Positions 18,020 through 27,364 are shown, counted from the stretch's first letter. The stretch: 64,000 nucleotides of DNA from Ruminococcus sp. (GCA_020861185.1 JAJBSV010000008.1:277016-341015), one strand, 5' to 3'. Translations and numbers: made by a program. The notes: generated by a model from the letters alone, not told the origin.

Positions 18020-18156
18020 TATATTTCCACCTTTCCTGCTTTATATATACATTTTACCCCCCACAAAAAATTGTCAAGGGTTTTGGCGCAAAAAAATTAA
18101 AAAAAGCTCCGTTGCACTCTGGCAATATCTTTTTAAGCTCATAATTATTGCTCCTT

Positions 18157-18669
18157 TCAATCATATACTACGCTTTCAGCGATTTGCACTAAAACGTCAA
18201 TGTCAATTTGTGCAGAAATACTGAAGATATAACCGTCATCAATCCACACAACAGTATTCAGTCCGTATTCATCAAACGTCTGATAGCAGTAATACCGGAT
18301 GCCGTCAATCAAGAATTCAGAAACTGTGCTGTTATCATTGTCTGTAGAAAAACTGGATCCTTCTGTCGCCAGGCTGTAGTTAAAGTTTAACCGCTGACCG
18401 TCATAATCCTCATAAGTTACTTCTACATTGATGTCGCCATAGTATACCGTTCTCAGCTTATAGCCGTCAGGAATGTAATCTGGTCTAATTTCGGTATTGA
18501 AAGCTATATCTTCCGAACTATCAGCGAAAGAATACTTGTCGTACCCATCAAAAACCTGCTTAAACACCTGATTCACTGCAGCGTAAACAGGCTGTTGGGT
18601 TAGGAGCAGGCAGAATACAATGCCGAGAGTACAAGCAACCGTTACAAGTGAGCGAGATGTAACTTTCAA
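18157..18669 (-). pseudogene. Anti-sigma factor, membrane and DUF4367-like part after frameshift
   Basis: A 170-aa frame opening at a TTG (18669) but readable up to the A6 tract at 18699-18704. It has a run of Arg residues, one membrane helix (SLVTVACTLGIVFCLLL) and an extracytoplasmic domain ending ...VVWIDDGYIFSISAQIDIDVLVQIAESVVYD, which matches the DUF4367 type found in clostridial anti-sigma proteins. The cytoplasmic part that would bind the sigma factor is in a different frame (18692-18850). Joining the two needs removal of one A, or a +1 slip. Without it the membrane part would lack the sigma-binding segment. Confidence 0.72.
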
Positions 18670-18691
18670 GGTGGCTCTTCTGCGCCTTTCG

Positions 18692-18850
18692 CTATCTATT
18701 TTTTCTTATGTTCTTTGAAAACCTTTCGCTGAACTCATGATTCTCAGATTCCGCTATCAGTGTTTCAGATTCTTCACTAAGCTTTTTTGCAAGTCCATCA
18801 CGCAGGAGTATTTCAAATATTTCGTCACTATTAGTGCATTTCTTCTCCAT
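18692..18850 (-). pseudogene. Anti-sigma factor, cytoplasmic N-terminal part before frameshift
   Basis: A 52-residue frame whose ATG (18850) overlaps the end of the ECF sigma gene by 20 bp, the usual sigma/anti-sigma arrangement. It is highly charged (MEKKCTNSDEIFEILLRDGL, then KKLSEESETL) and ends at a TAG directly after an A6 run. In the alternate frame the next codons read KIDSERRRRATLKV, leading straight into the membrane helix of the downstream part. The protein is thus interrupted at a homopolymer; sequencing error, decay or transcriptional slippage are all possible. Confidence 0.65.
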
Positions 18851-19382
18851 AATACTCCTCTAACTTCTTTTGAAGTATTCTCTTTCCTCTGGACACACGA
18901 GAAATTACGGTGTTTTTCGGAACGTCTAACATCTCCGAAATCTCCTCACTGCTATAGCCCATTACAAGTTTCAACGTAAGCGCATCGCTATAGATGTCAT
19001 CAAGGTCATCTATCAGCCTCAGAAGATACTCATATCCATCATCTGAAATAACCTTGTTCAAAACGTTCATACTCATGTCGGGGATGTCTTCATCAAGCTC
19101 ATCTGAGACTGCACCGCGTTCGCCTTTGAGCATATCGAGTGAAGTGTTCCTAACTATAATAACGATAAAATTCCGAGTTTGAATGCAATCGGGGGAAGAA
19201 ATTTTCGAAATATTTTTTGCAACTTTCAAAAAGCTCTCTTGCACTGCTTCTTCTGCTATGGACTCATTATGTAGAATGGACATAGCTTTTCTGAACATCA
19301 TGTTCTTGTATAGATTATATACAGCCGTGAACTTTTCCTTATCGCTCGGCTCATCAATGAGAGCCAGATATATAGTAAGCAT
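18831..19382 (-). CDS. RNA polymerase sigma factor, ECF family
   Basis: A 183-aa sigma-70 family protein of the extracytoplasmic-function type: region 2 with AVYNLYKNMMFRKAMSIL, AEEAVQESFLKV and NFIVIIVRNTSLDMLK, a linker rich in acidic residues, and region 4 with LKLVMGYSSEEISEMLDVP and NTVISRVSRGKRIL (helix-turn-helix). GAGGTG lies 5 nt before the ATG. It overlaps the frameshifted anti-sigma gene downstream. A TTGACA-N16-TATAAT promoter lies 34 bp upstream of the gene, so its transcription is at least partly sigma-A driven. Target genes cannot be told from the window. Confidence 0.92.
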   Translation of the reverse strand: MLTIYLALIDEPSDKEKFTAVYNLYKNMMFRKAMSILHNESIAEEAVQESFLKVAKNISKISSPDCIQTRNFIVIIVRNTSLDMLKGERGAVSDELDEDIPDMSMNVLNKVISDDGYEYLLRLIDDLDDIYSDALTLKLVMGYSSEEISEMLDVPKNTVISRVSRGKRILQKKLEEYYGEEMH

Positions 19383-19415
19383 AAATACACCTCAATTTTT
19401 CGTTTTCTACTTAAC

Positions 19416-19443
19416 ATTATAACCGATAAATTTTCATTGTCAA
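19416..19443 (-). promoter_or_regulatory. Sigma-A promoter of the ECF sigma operon
   Basis: Exact TTGACA and TATAAT with a 16-bp spacer, 34 bp upstream of the sigma start codon. Confidence 0.82.
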
Positions 19444-19475
19444 CCGATTTTCACGAACTGAAAGTTTATATATAG

Positions 19476-19504
19476 CAAAAAAGCCCGATTTTACTCGGGC
19501 TTTA
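19476..19504 (-). terminator. Terminator of the pgk-tpiA-gpmI operon
   Basis: Stem AAAGCCCGA/TCGGGCTTT with a 6-nt loop and six U on the minus strand, 22 bp after the gpmI stop. Confidence 0.9.
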
Positions 19505-19525
19505 CTTGTATTTGAGATGTACGGA

Positions 19526-21094
19526 TTAAATCATGCTCTCTTCCCAGCAATCGGGAGGAGTGAGACCGAAGAGGGTTGCAACGGTCGGAGCTACGTTGGC
19601 GAGACCGAAATTGCCGTCCTTGATTTTCCAGTCGTGGTCGTTATCATAGATGATGAACGGAACGGGGTTCAGGGAGTGGGCGGTTCTGACCTGAATGTCG
19701 CCCTTCTTGTTCTTTTCGAGCATTTCGTCGGCGTTGCCGTGGTCTGCAGTGATGAGAACGATGACGCCGAGCTCATCCGCAACCTTGAGAACCCTCGCGA
19801 TTCCGAGGTCTACGGACTCAACGCCGGTGATGGTGGCATCAAGGTTTCCGGTGTGACCAACCATGTCGCCGTTGGGGTAGTTGCATCTGATGAAATCATA
19901 CTTGCCGCTACGCATAGCATTGATGAGGTCGTCGGTGATTTCGGCGGACTTCATCCAAGGACGCTCGTCGAAGGAAACGTTGTCGGAAGGAATCTCCTTG
20001 AAGGTTTCGAGCTCTTCGGAGAACTTCTCGGACTTGTTGCCGTTCCAGAAGTAAGTAACGTGACCGTATTTCTGGGTTTCGGAAACAGCGTATTGTCTCA
20101 AGCCGTTTGCAACCAAAAGCTCGGATAGGGTGTTCTTGATTTCCGGAGGATTAACGAGGTACTTCTCGGGAAGCTTGAGGTCGCCGTCATACTGGAGCAT
20201 ACCGGCATAGACGACATTCGGCTTCTCTCCCCTGTCGAAGGCGGTGAAGTCCTTGTTGTCGAATGCCATGGAGATTTCAAGGGCACGGTCGCCTCTGAAG
20301 TTATAGAGGATAACCGAGTCGCCGTCCTTGATTTTTCCGACAGGCTCGCCGTTCTCGGCGATTACGAATGCAGGGAGATCCTGATCGATAACGCCTTCGA
20401 TTTCGGCTCTATAGGTCTCAATAGCTTCCTTGGCGGAGGCGAACTGTCTTCCTTGACCGTGAACATGGGTATTCCAACCGGCTTCAACCATGCCCCAGTT
20501 AGCCTGATATCTGTCCATTGTAATCTTCATTCTTCCGCCGCCGGATGCAATCTTTGCATCGAAGGTAGAATCGTTAAGAGAAGAAAGCAGAGTCTCGAGC
20601 TCATCAACATAAACGAGAGCCGAGGTTGCGGGAACGTCTCTTCCGTCGAGGAGAATGTGGCATCTTACATGCTCAACACCGCACTCCTTAGCCTTGATTA
20701 TCATCTGCTTGAGGTGGGAGATATTCGAGTGGACATTTCCGTCAGAAAGAAGCCCGAGGAAATGAAGAGTAGAATGGTGGGACTTGCAGTTATCTACGAG
20801 CTCATTCCATGTGTCCGATTCAAACATCTTGCCGGATTCGATGGACTCGTTTACGAGCTTTGCGCCCTGAGAGTAAATCTGACCGCAACCGAGGGCGTTG
20901 TGTCCGACCTCGGAGTTGCCCATGTCGTCGTCGGAAGGAAGTCCGACAGCGGTTCCGTGAGCCTTGAGTCTGGTATTGGGACGCTCCTTGAGGAGCTTAT
21001 CAAGATTCGGTGTATTTGCAAGTGTTACGGCGTCTCCGAGACCGGTCTTCGAGAAGCCGACACCGTCCATAACTATGAGTATAACAGGTTTCAT
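19526..21094 (-). CDS. gpmI: 2,3-bisphosphoglycerate-independent phosphoglycerate mutase
   Basis: Two-metal glycolytic enzyme of the alkaline-phosphatase superfamily, interconverting 3- and 2-phosphoglycerate. Seen: VILIVMDGVG with the first metal Asp, GNSEVGHNALGCG holding the phosphoserine nucleophile, LDGRDVPATSA, SGGGRMKITMDRY, and the C-terminal metal site TADHGNADEM. Length is 522 aa from the ATG at 21094, chosen because AGGGGA lies 7 nt upstream and because it begins just after the tpiA stop. Last gene of a three-gene glycolytic operon with a terminator 22 bp downstream. Confidence 0.96.
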   Translation of the reverse strand: MKPVILIVMDGVGFSKTGLGDAVTLANTPNLDKLLKERPNTRLKAHGTAVGLPSDDDMGNSEVGHNALGCGQIYSQGAKLVNESIESGKMFESDTWNELVDNCKSHHSTLHFLGLLSDGNVHSNISHLKQMIIKAKECGVEHVRCHILLDGRDVPATSALVYVDELETLLSSLNDSTFDAKIASGGGRMKITMDRYQANWGMVEAGWNTHVHGQGRQFASAKEAIETYRAEIEGVIDQDLPAFVIAENGEPVGKIKDGDSVILYNFRGDRALEISMAFDNKDFTAFDRGEKPNVVYAGMLQYDGDLKLPEKYLVNPPEIKNTLSELLVANGLRQYAVSETQKYGHVTYFWNGNKSEKFSEELETFKEIPSDNVSFDERPWMKSAEITDDLINAMRSGKYDFIRCNYPNGDMVGHTGNLDATITGVESVDLGIARVLKVADELGVIVLITADHGNADEMLEKNKKGDIQVRTAHSLNPVPFIIYDNDHDWKIKDGNFGLANVAPTVATLFGLTPPDCWEESMI

Positions 21095-21108
21095 ATTGCG
21101 GTCCCCTT

Positions 21109-21879
21109 TCATCCGTTGGTAGCGGCGTTAATGATAGTCGCAAAATCGGGAGCCTTGAGAGATGCGCCGCCGATAAGTCCACCGTCGACATTGGTCTTAG
21201 AGAGGAGTTCAGCCGCATTGCCTGCGTTCATAGAGCCGCCGTACTGGATGGTGATCTTCTCGGCAACGTCTGTACCATAGAGACCTGCCATAACATTTCT
21301 TATGAAGGCACAGACTTCCTCTGCCTGATCAGCGGTTGCGGTCTTGCCGGTTCCGATTGCCCATACCGGCTCGTAGGCGATGATGCAGTTCATAAGCTCA
21401 TCAGCGGAGATTCCGGCAAAGTCGAGCTTGATCTGACGGGAGATGACTTCCTCAGTGATACCCGATTCTCTCTCCCAGAGAAGCTCGCCGACACAAACGA
21501 TGGGCTTGAGACCGGCTTCGAGCGCCGCCTTTGTTCTCTTGTTTACGGTTTCATCGGTCTCACCGAAGTACTGTCTGCGCTCGCTGTGTCCGAGTACTAC
21601 ATATTCCACTCCGACTTCCTTGAGCATATCGGCACTGATTTCTCCGGTATATGCGCCGGACTTGGCGAAGTGGCAGTTCTGAGCACCAACCTTGATATTG
21701 GTGCCGGCAGTGAGTCTTACTGCGGTTTCAAGATTTGTGAACGGAACGCAGATGACAACTTCACAGCCTGCATTCTCAGCCAAAGGCTTCAGATCTGTGA
21801 TAAGAGTTTCTGCCTCGGGACGGGTTTTATTCATCTTCCAGTTGCCGGCGATAACCGCACGGCGAATATCTTTTTTCAT
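21109..21879 (-). CDS. tpiA: Triose-phosphate isomerase
   Basis: Interconverts dihydroxyacetone phosphate and glyceraldehyde 3-phosphate. The 256-aa TIM barrel shows AGNWKMNKT (catalytic Lys), VLGHSERRQYFGE (catalytic His), IIAYEPVWAIGTGKTA (catalytic Glu) and the phosphate-binding GGSMNAGNAAELL. The start at 21879 (MKKDIRRAVIAG) has GAAAGGA 9 nt upstream; the longer in-frame ATG at 21924 adds 15 unconserved residues. It is 70 bp after pgk and 14 bp before gpmI. Confidence 0.96.
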   Translation of the reverse strand: MKKDIRRAVIAGNWKMNKTRPEAETLITDLKPLAENAGCEVVICVPFTNLETAVRLTAGTNIKVGAQNCHFAKSGAYTGEISADMLKEVGVEYVVLGHSERRQYFGETDETVNKRTKAALEAGLKPIVCVGELLWERESGITEEVISRQIKLDFAGISADELMNCIIAYEPVWAIGTGKTATADQAEEVCAFIRNVMAGLYGTDVAEKITIQYGGSMNAGNAAELLSKTNVDGGLIGGASLKAPDFATIINAATNG

Positions 21880-21949
21880 GAAATCTATCCTTTCAAAAAG
21901 CATTACAGACGGAGCGGAACTCATCGCTCCGCTCCATAAAGAGTTTCAA

Positions 21950-23173
21950 TTATTTGTCGGCGATAACGTCGATTCCGGGGAGAACCTTGCCCTCGAGGTA
22001 TTCAAGAGAAGCTCCGCCGCCGGTGGATATGTGGGTCATCTTGTCGGCAAAGCCGAGGTTGATGACAGCCGCCACAGAGTCGCCGCCACCGATAACGGTT
22101 GTAGCGTCGGTCTCGGCAAGAGCCTTTGCAACGGAAAGGGTTCCCTTTGCCAAAGTCGGGTTCTCGAAAACGCCCATAGGTCCGTTCCAGACAACGGTCT
22201 TGGCGGACCTTACTTCATTAGTGAAAAGCTCAGCGGTCTTAGGACCGATATCAAGACCCATGCAATCAGCGGGAATGTTGTGAGAATCTACAACAGTAGT
22301 CTCAATCTCGCCGTCAATAGGATCAGGGAATGCCTTTGCAATGGTAGTATCGATTGGGAGAAGAAGCTTCTTGCCCATAGCATTAGCCTTGTCGAGCATT
22401 TCCTTGCAGTAGGAAAGCTTCTCGTCGTCAACGAGAGACGTGCCGATTTCGTAGCCCTCAGCCTTGAGGAAGGTATAAGCCATACCGCCGCCGATGATAA
22501 GTGTATCGCACTTTTCGAGGAGGTTGGAGATAACGTTGAGCTTGTCTGCAACCTTTGCACCACCGAGGATAGCAACGAAAGGTCTTACGGGGTTCTCGAC
22601 TGCATTGCCGAGATAAGTGATTTCCTTCTGCATGAGGTATCCAACAGCGGTCTCCTTGACAAACTTTGTAACACCTGCGGTGGAAGCGTGAGCTCTGTGA
22701 GCGGAGCCGAAAGCGTCCATTACAAACACTTCATCGTCAACCAAATCTGCGAGCTCCTTCGAGAAGCCCTCGCCGTTCTTGGTCTCTTCGTTGCCACGGA
22801 ATCTTGTGTTCTCGAGAACAACGATTTCGCCGTCCTGCATCTCAGCAACAGCCTTCTTTGCGCTCTCGCCGACTACCTCGTCATCCTTGGCGAATGTGAC
22901 CTTTGTGCCTTCCATGAGCTCTGCAAGTCTGTCAGCTGCGGGCTTGAGAGAGAACTTGTCCTCGGGACCGTTCTTAGGCTTGCCGAGGTGAGAGCAAAGT
23001 ACAACCTTGCCACCGTCTGCAACTAACTTCTTGATAGTGGGAAGCGCCGCTGTGATTCTGTTGTCGTTGGTGATAACGCCGTCCTTGAGCGGAACGTTGA
23101 AGTCAACTCTTACGAGAACCTTCTTGCCCTTCACATTGATGTCGTCAATACTGACCTTGTTTAATCCTGCCAT
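21950..23173 (-). CDS. pgk: Phosphoglycerate kinase
   Basis: ATP-forming step of lower glycolysis. The 407-aa protein begins with the family pattern [15 protein letters not shown] and has [41 protein letters not shown] and the C-terminal nucleotide motif GGGDSVAAV. The RBS AAAGGAGA lies 8 nt before the ATG. First gene of the pgk-tpiA-gpmI operon; gapA, which often precedes pgk, is not in the window. A near-consensus promoter is at 23234-23262. Confidence 0.97.
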   Translation of the reverse strand: MAGLNKVSIDDINVKGKKVLVRVDFNVPLKDGVITNDNRITAALPTIKKLVADGGKVVLCSHLGKPKNGPEDKFSLKPAADRLAELMEGTKVTFAKDDEVVGESAKKAVAEMQDGEIVVLENTRFRGNEETKNGEGFSKELADLVDDEVFVMDAFGSAHRAHASTAGVTKFVKETAVGYLMQKEITYLGNAVENPVRPFVAILGGAKVADKLNVISNLLEKCDTLIIGGGMAYTFLKAEGYEIGTSLVDDEKLSYCKEMLDKANAMGKKLLLPIDTTIAKAFPDPIDGEIETTVVDSHNIPADCMGLDIGPKTAELFTNEVRSAKTVVWNGPMGVFENPTLAKGTLSVAKALAETDATTVIGGGDSVAAVINLGFADKMTHISTGGGASLEYLEGKVLPGIDVIADK

Positions 23174-23233
23174 TGAATATATCTCCTTTGCTTTTAATAA
23201 TACTATTCAATGCCGCAATTAGCGACTATAGCT

Positions 23234-23262
23234 ATTATATAAAATTTCTCCGAAAATAGCAA
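23234..23262 (-). promoter_or_regulatory. Sigma-A promoter of the glycolytic operon
   Basis: TTGCTA and TATAAT with a 17-bp spacer, about 60 bp upstream of the pgk ATG. A further inverted repeat sits just upstream (the terminator at 23286-23340), insulating it from the permease gene. Confidence 0.7.
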
Positions 23263-23285
23263 TAGGTAACCCCGAATTTTTCCAA

Positions 23286-23340
23286 GAAAAATTCCGCCGA
23301 AGGGCACTTTTTTCGGAAAAGCAAGCCCAACGGCGGAATA
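23286..23340 (-). terminator. Terminator of the FtsX-type permease gene
   Basis: Nine-base-pair stem ATTCCGCCG/CGGCGGAAT (23291-23299 with 23331-23339) with an inner GGGC/GCCC helix, followed by five U, 12 bp after the permease stop. Confidence 0.82.
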
Positions 23341-23351
23341 TAGATGTGGTT

Positions 23352-25748
23352 TTAACGGTCTTCGCGTAACATTTCCATCAGCGTATATTTATTGAGCCCT
23401 AACTTTGAGACGTAGCAGATCATGAACACCACAGCGAAGGCGGCGAGGTTTATGAAGACTATTGTGGCAGGGGACGAGAGCGGGATTATATTATCCATAT
23501 AGCTCTTTATTACGCTCCAGACCGTGGCACCGGCTTTAATCGAGCTCCAGTAGCTGACTATAAGCCTGAGTATGAACACTACCCAACCAATTGCGAGGGC
23601 GGCAAGCGAACGTAATAGAGCCGTACCTGCAAGGCGGAGGTTTCTCTGCCGCTTCGACATTCCGATGGCTTGCAAAATGCCATAGCGCTTCTTTTCACGC
23701 TCGGTTTCAAGGCGGATTGTGCTCGAAAGGATGATGAGAGTCACCACTCCGATTGCCGCTCCGGCGACGAACAGAAGAATCAAGGTCTGGCTGAATGACT
23801 GAAGCTGTGCTGAGTATTTCTCACGGTAGTTGGATATGCCCCATCCACGAGTAATAACATAGCTTGAAATCGCCGTGTCGGTTGAAAGATATGAAGCGTT
23901 GGAATCCGCAAAGGCATAAGCGTGATGGAAGACTGCGGTATCTCCGCTCTCAAAAACGTCGCCATAGTAGGAGACTGAGCCGCCGCCCGGCAGAGCATCA
24001 ATCAGCTTCTGCAAAAATGCCTTCGAGCAGACGACATCATAGGTACTGATCATAAAGCCGTAGTTACAACCGATACCGTTTGATACCTTGAAATTGTTGA
24101 CAGCCCCGATTGTCGTATCGACATTAACGCCCGAAACGGTCACGGTCATGCTTTCTCCTGAAGTGGGAACTGCGGAGGTTGTGTCTGTGCTGGGAATTAC
24201 AATCATCACACAGTCGCCGTTGTGGAAGGCTTCGAGGTCGACTTTTGAAAAGTCAAAAGCTCCATCCCAGCCGTCCGTCTCGTCAACGACATAGAAAACG
24301 GCGTTGGATCTCTCTATATCGCCGATGGTCACGTCCGCATAAATCCTTGAATATCCCCAAGCGTCAGAGATTCCGGGGATTTCGGCAATCTCGTCGAGCT
24401 CTTCATCGGAAATTGAAAATATGGTTGTGTCGACGTAATATGACGGGTCTGTAACTCTCAGCTGGTATGCAACAACGGTCGGCAGGGCAGTCAGGACAGT
24501 GTAGATAACCACTGTGCAGAAGACCGCCGACAAAATGATAATCGTAGTTTTCTGGAGCCTGCGGGAGTTTCTTGCTTTCTTAACCTGCATCCCCATTCTT
24601 CCGGTCAGAGGGGTGAAGAGCGCAACCTGCACAGTGACAAGCCTGACCACGAGGATTCCCACAATCCACATGACGAACATGCCGGCAAGCACACCCATAG
24701 GAATGCTCACAATTACATCAACCGAACCGGCGTAGACGCTGAATCTGAGCAGTGCCCAGAGTCCTGCCGCCCCGCTTGCCATTCCAATTATGATTGACGG
24801 TACAGAGACGATAATGGTTTCGAGTATCACAAGTAATAGTGCCTGTCCCTTTGTAGAGCCGAGGCTACGAAGCCTCACAATCTTTCTTATTTCCGACTGC
24901 ATCTGGAGTATATAAACGATAACGACTGCCAAAAGCGAGACGGCGAATATCATCACTACATAGACTGTGTTGACAGTGGAATCAGAGGCGTTGTCAAGGT
25001 ATGCTGAATTGACTGTGATGGTGCCCTTTGAAACGGTGAAGAGATAGTAATTAATCTCGCTCTGTGCGGTGGATGTCAAGCCCGATTTCACAGAGAAGTA
25101 GCAGGAGGTTAAAGGCGTATCGAGCTCATATCCGTAAGCCGAAGCCATTTTTAATGCAGTACTATAGATATCTTCGGCGTCCTCTTCCGTAATAATTGCG
25201 CCGTTAAGCGTGGAAGCGCTCGTCCAAGTGTCGCTGTATTCAGAGATAACACCACAGAGGGTATATGTCCGTGACACGAAGACTGTCTCCTCTCCGGCAG
25301 AAAGCGAAACCGTCAGAGTGATGTCCTGCCCCAATGTGTACCCATACCCAAGCGAGCTCAGTGTGTCCGCCTCGATTGCTATCTCTCCGGAATTTTTCGG
25401 GAGATGTCCCGAATTCATCGAGACGCCAAAGCTCGCGAAATTATCGTCAATAGTGCCGATACCGGTGCTTCCGGCTGTGCCGTAGCAGGTGGTCAAGCCA
25501 TAGCTTTCGAGCCAGTCGGTCGATTCGAGATATGCTATATCATCGCTATCTGCATTCGCAAAGCTTCCGTACCACGAGCCATAGGTAGAGTAGCGATAAT
25601 TTGAATTGGTCGCAACGATGCTCTCGGAGTAGCTTATCGTCATAACCGCAAACGCAAGCGAAATAATCAGCACCACCGCAATCAGCAGCGTCTGGGACTT
25701 CTTTCTGCGGATGCCTTCAAGGGCAAGCCCGAAAATTGTTCTGAACAT
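23352..25748 (-). CDS. FtsX-like ABC transporter permease (orphan)
   Basis: A 798-aa MacB/FtsX-type permease built as a duplicated unit: an N-terminal helix (LLIAVVLIISLAFAVMTI), a large extracytoplasmic domain (about 45-265), three helices (to about 375), a second single helix near 405-430, another external domain (to about 650) and three C-terminal helices. Conserved LRSLGSTKGQALLL and LQAIGMSKRQRN segments mark the two cytoplasmic coupling helices. Proteins of this kind export lipoproteins or antimicrobial peptides, or transmit mechanical signals, together with a separate ATPase. No ATPase gene is adjacent, so the partner must be elsewhere. It has its own terminator. Confidence 0.9.
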   Translation of the reverse strand: MFRTIFGLALEGIRRKKSQTLLIAVVLIISLAFAVMTISYSESIVATNSNYRYSTYGSWYGSFANADSDDIAYLESTDWLESYGLTTCYGTAGSTGIGTIDDNFASFGVSMNSGHLPKNSGEIAIEADTLSSLGYGYTLGQDITLTVSLSAGEETVFVSRTYTLCGVISEYSDTWTSASTLNGAIITEEDAEDIYSTALKMASAYGYELDTPLTSCYFSVKSGLTSTAQSEINYYLFTVSKGTITVNSAYLDNASDSTVNTVYVVMIFAVSLLAVVIVYILQMQSEIRKIVRLRSLGSTKGQALLLVILETIIVSVPSIIIGMASGAAGLWALLRFSVYAGSVDVIVSIPMGVLAGMFVMWIVGILVVRLVTVQVALFTPLTGRMGMQVKKARNSRRLQKTTIIILSAVFCTVVIYTVLTALPTVVAYQLRVTDPSYYVDTTIFSISDEELDEIAEIPGISDAWGYSRIYADVTIGDIERSNAVFYVVDETDGWDGAFDFSKVDLEAFHNGDCVMIVIPSTDTTSAVPTSGESMTVTVSGVNVDTTIGAVNNFKVSNGIGCNYGFMISTYDVVCSKAFLQKLIDALPGGGSVSYYGDVFESGDTAVFHHAYAFADSNASYLSTDTAISSYVITRGWGISNYREKYSAQLQSFSQTLILLFVAGAAIGVVTLIILSSTIRLETEREKKRYGILQAIGMSKRQRNLRLAGTALLRSLAALAIGWVVFILRLIVSYWSSIKAGATVWSVIKSYMDNIIPLSSPATIVFINLAAFAVVFMICYVSKLGLNKYTLMEMLREDR

Positions 25749-25828
25749 GACTATTCTTCCTTTCCTTGATTACGATTGATTAAAGTCTATCATATTTCAC
25801 ACTTTTTGTCAATAGCAAGTGAATAAAA

Positions 25829-25856
25829 TAAAAGCCCGATTTTCATCGGGCTTTTG
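25829..25856 (-). terminator. Terminator of trmL
   Basis: Stem AAAAGCCCGAT/ATCGGGCTTTT with a 4-nt loop and a U-rich tail on the minus strand, 10 bp after trmL. The core resembles the terminator at 19476-19504. Confidence 0.87.
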
Positions 25857-25865
25857 AAAGCAAAA

Positions 25866-26360
25866 TTACCATTCAAACCTTGTGAGCTTCCCTTCCCTCG
25901 TCAGGTCTGGATAGTCCCACTGGCGGAGGATTTCGTAGGTCGCGATGGCGACGCTGTTCGAGAGGTTCAGGCTTCGTAGGTCGGGACGCATTGGGATGCG
26001 GACGCAGGTGTCGGGATTCGAGTGAAGAAGCTCCTCGGGGAGACCCTTGTCTTCCCTGCCGAAAAGAATGTAGCAGTTGTCTTCATAGCTGACGTCGCTG
26101 TGGACATTCCTTCCCTTGGTCGTGAAGTAATAATACTTGCCGCCTTGGGTCTTCTCAAAGAAGTCTTGAAGATTGTCATAGTAGGTTATGTCGAGCTCGT
26201 CCCAATAGTCGAGACCGGCGCGCTTGAGGTGCTTGTCATCGGTTTCAAAGCCGAGAGGCTTGACGAGGTGAAGCCTGGCGCCGGTAACGGCGCAGGTTCT
26301 CGAAATGTTCCCCGTGTTCTGCGGAATCTGGGGCTCGACCAGAACAATGTTGAGATTCAT
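25866..26360 (-). CDS. trmL: tRNA (cytidine/uridine-34 2'-O)-methyltransferase
   Basis: SPOUT-class methyltransferase that modifies the wobble base of leucine tRNAs. The 164-aa protein has the typical short length: N-terminal NIVLVEPQIPQNTGNISRTC, the middle FGREDKGLPEELL motif and the knotted C-terminal SAM site with IPMRPDLRSLNLSNSVAIA. It lies 9 bp downstream of the pyridoxamine kinase gene, so the two are probably co-transcribed, and ends in a terminator. Confidence 0.95.
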   Translation of the reverse strand: MNLNIVLVEPQIPQNTGNISRTCAVTGARLHLVKPLGFETDDKHLKRAGLDYWDELDITYYDNLQDFFEKTQGGKYYYFTTKGRNVHSDVSYEDNCYILFGREDKGLPEELLHSNPDTCVRIPMRPDLRSLNLSNSVAIATYEILRQWDYPDLTREGKLTRFEW

Positions 26361-26369
26361 ATTGCCTCC

Positions 26370-27230
26370 TTAAAGCGCCGAATAGTCTGTGAAGCTCGTG
26401 CGGTTGATGAGCTCCGGCAGGCACTTTTCGAGCATTACTCCCTCACGGGGATTGGTGCCGTAGCCATAGGTCGTCTTGATGGCATACTCAAGGAACGAAG
26501 TCGCTCTGCTCATGGCTATCGGCAAGCTGTCGCCGGAGATGAGCCCACCGGTGAGAACGCTTGCGAATAGGTCGCCTGTTCCGGGATAGTGCTTCGGGAT
26601 TATTTCATAAGGCACACGCCAGAAGGAATTGTTCTTTCGGTCATAGCCGACGTTGCAGGCACTGCCGTCCATCATCGGAACGCTCGTTATTACGACGGTG
26701 TCGGGACCTTTTCCGGAAAGGCGGACGAGCATGCTTCTGATCTCGCTTATCGTGAGCCGTGAAACGGGGTAAGGAATCCCCAACAGTATTGAAGCCTCGG
26801 TGAGGTTCGGGGTTATGACATCCGCCACAGACACAAGCTCAGCCATTCTGCGGCAAAGCTCCTCAGTATAGGTTCTGTATCTCTTCCCCTGGTCACCCAT
26901 TACCGGGTCGACGACTTTGAGGGCATCGGGATAAGCCCTGAAGAAATCGAGACAGCAGTCCACCTGTCCGCCTGAAGCTAAAAATCCTGAATATATGCAG
27001 TCAAAACTGACCCCCGCTGTCTGATAATGCTTGAGAGCCTGCGGAATGTATGATGTCATGTCCTCCATAACTACTTCACCGAAGCCGTTTGTATGCGAGC
27101 TCATGAGAGCCGTCGGGACGGCACAGACCTGTATTCCCATGGCCGACAAGGTCGGAAGTATAACCGAAAGCGAGCATCTTCCAACGCCGGAAAGGTCGTG
27201 AATTGCCGCTACTTTATGTTGTTCGTTCAT
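26370..27230 (-). CDS. pdxY: Pyridoxamine/pyridoxal kinase
   Basis: Vitamin B6 salvage kinase of the ribokinase fold. Seen: N-terminal HDLSGVGRCSLSVILPTLSA, the substrate region ALMSSHTNGFGE, VDPVMGDQGKRY, VITPNLTEASILLG, and the ATP/anion-hole motif PGTGDLFASVLTGGL with the catalytic Asp. The gene symbol is by similarity to PdxY; some annotations use pyridoxamine kinase or pdxK. The start at 27230 has AAGGGGA 8 nt upstream. First gene of a pdxY-trmL unit with a promoter at 27269-27297. Confidence 0.9.
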   Translation of the reverse strand: MNEQHKVAAIHDLSGVGRCSLSVILPTLSAMGIQVCAVPTALMSSHTNGFGEVVMEDMTSYIPQALKHYQTAGVSFDCIYSGFLASGGQVDCCLDFFRAYPDALKVVDPVMGDQGKRYRTYTEELCRRMAELVSVADVITPNLTEASILLGIPYPVSRLTISEIRSMLVRLSGKGPDTVVITSVPMMDGSACNVGYDRKNNSFWRVPYEIIPKHYPGTGDLFASVLTGGLISGDSLPIAMSRATSFLEYAIKTTYGYGTNPREGVMLEKCLPELINRTSFTDYSAL

Positions 27231-27268
27231 TTCGATATCCCCTTCAATTTGCATTCTGAACTTTTACG

Positions 27269-27297
27269 ATTATATCACTTTTGCCTTCGCAAAACAA
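27269..27297 (-). promoter_or_regulatory. Sigma-A promoter of pdxY-trmL
   Basis: TTGTTT and TATAAT with a 17-bp spacer, about 39 bp upstream of the chosen start codon. Confidence 0.68.
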
Positions 27298-27364
27298 TCT
27301 TTTATGAGTATTTTTTTGAAAAGCGTGCAAACTACAATTACCAAGCCAAAAAGGAGAGATTTTT

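Noticed and set aside
18051..18077. Promoter TTGACA-N15-TAAAAT before the ABC gene at 18.0 kb
   Set aside because: The 15-bp spacer is too short for a confident call; it may still be weakly active.
18692..18710. Programmed -1 ribosomal frameshift at the A6 tract of the anti-sigma gene
   Set aside because: The frames require a +1 shift (or loss of one A), not -1, and no stimulatory stem is seen right after the tract.
19517..20128. A 203-codon plus-strand frame across the 3' half of gpmI
   Set aside because: Antisense shadow of gpmI; low-complexity valine- and glycine-rich translation, no start signals.
21692..23026. A 444-codon open frame on the plus strand across tpiA and pgk
   Set aside because: It is antisense to two conserved glycolytic genes, has no RBS or family resemblance, and arises from their codon bias.
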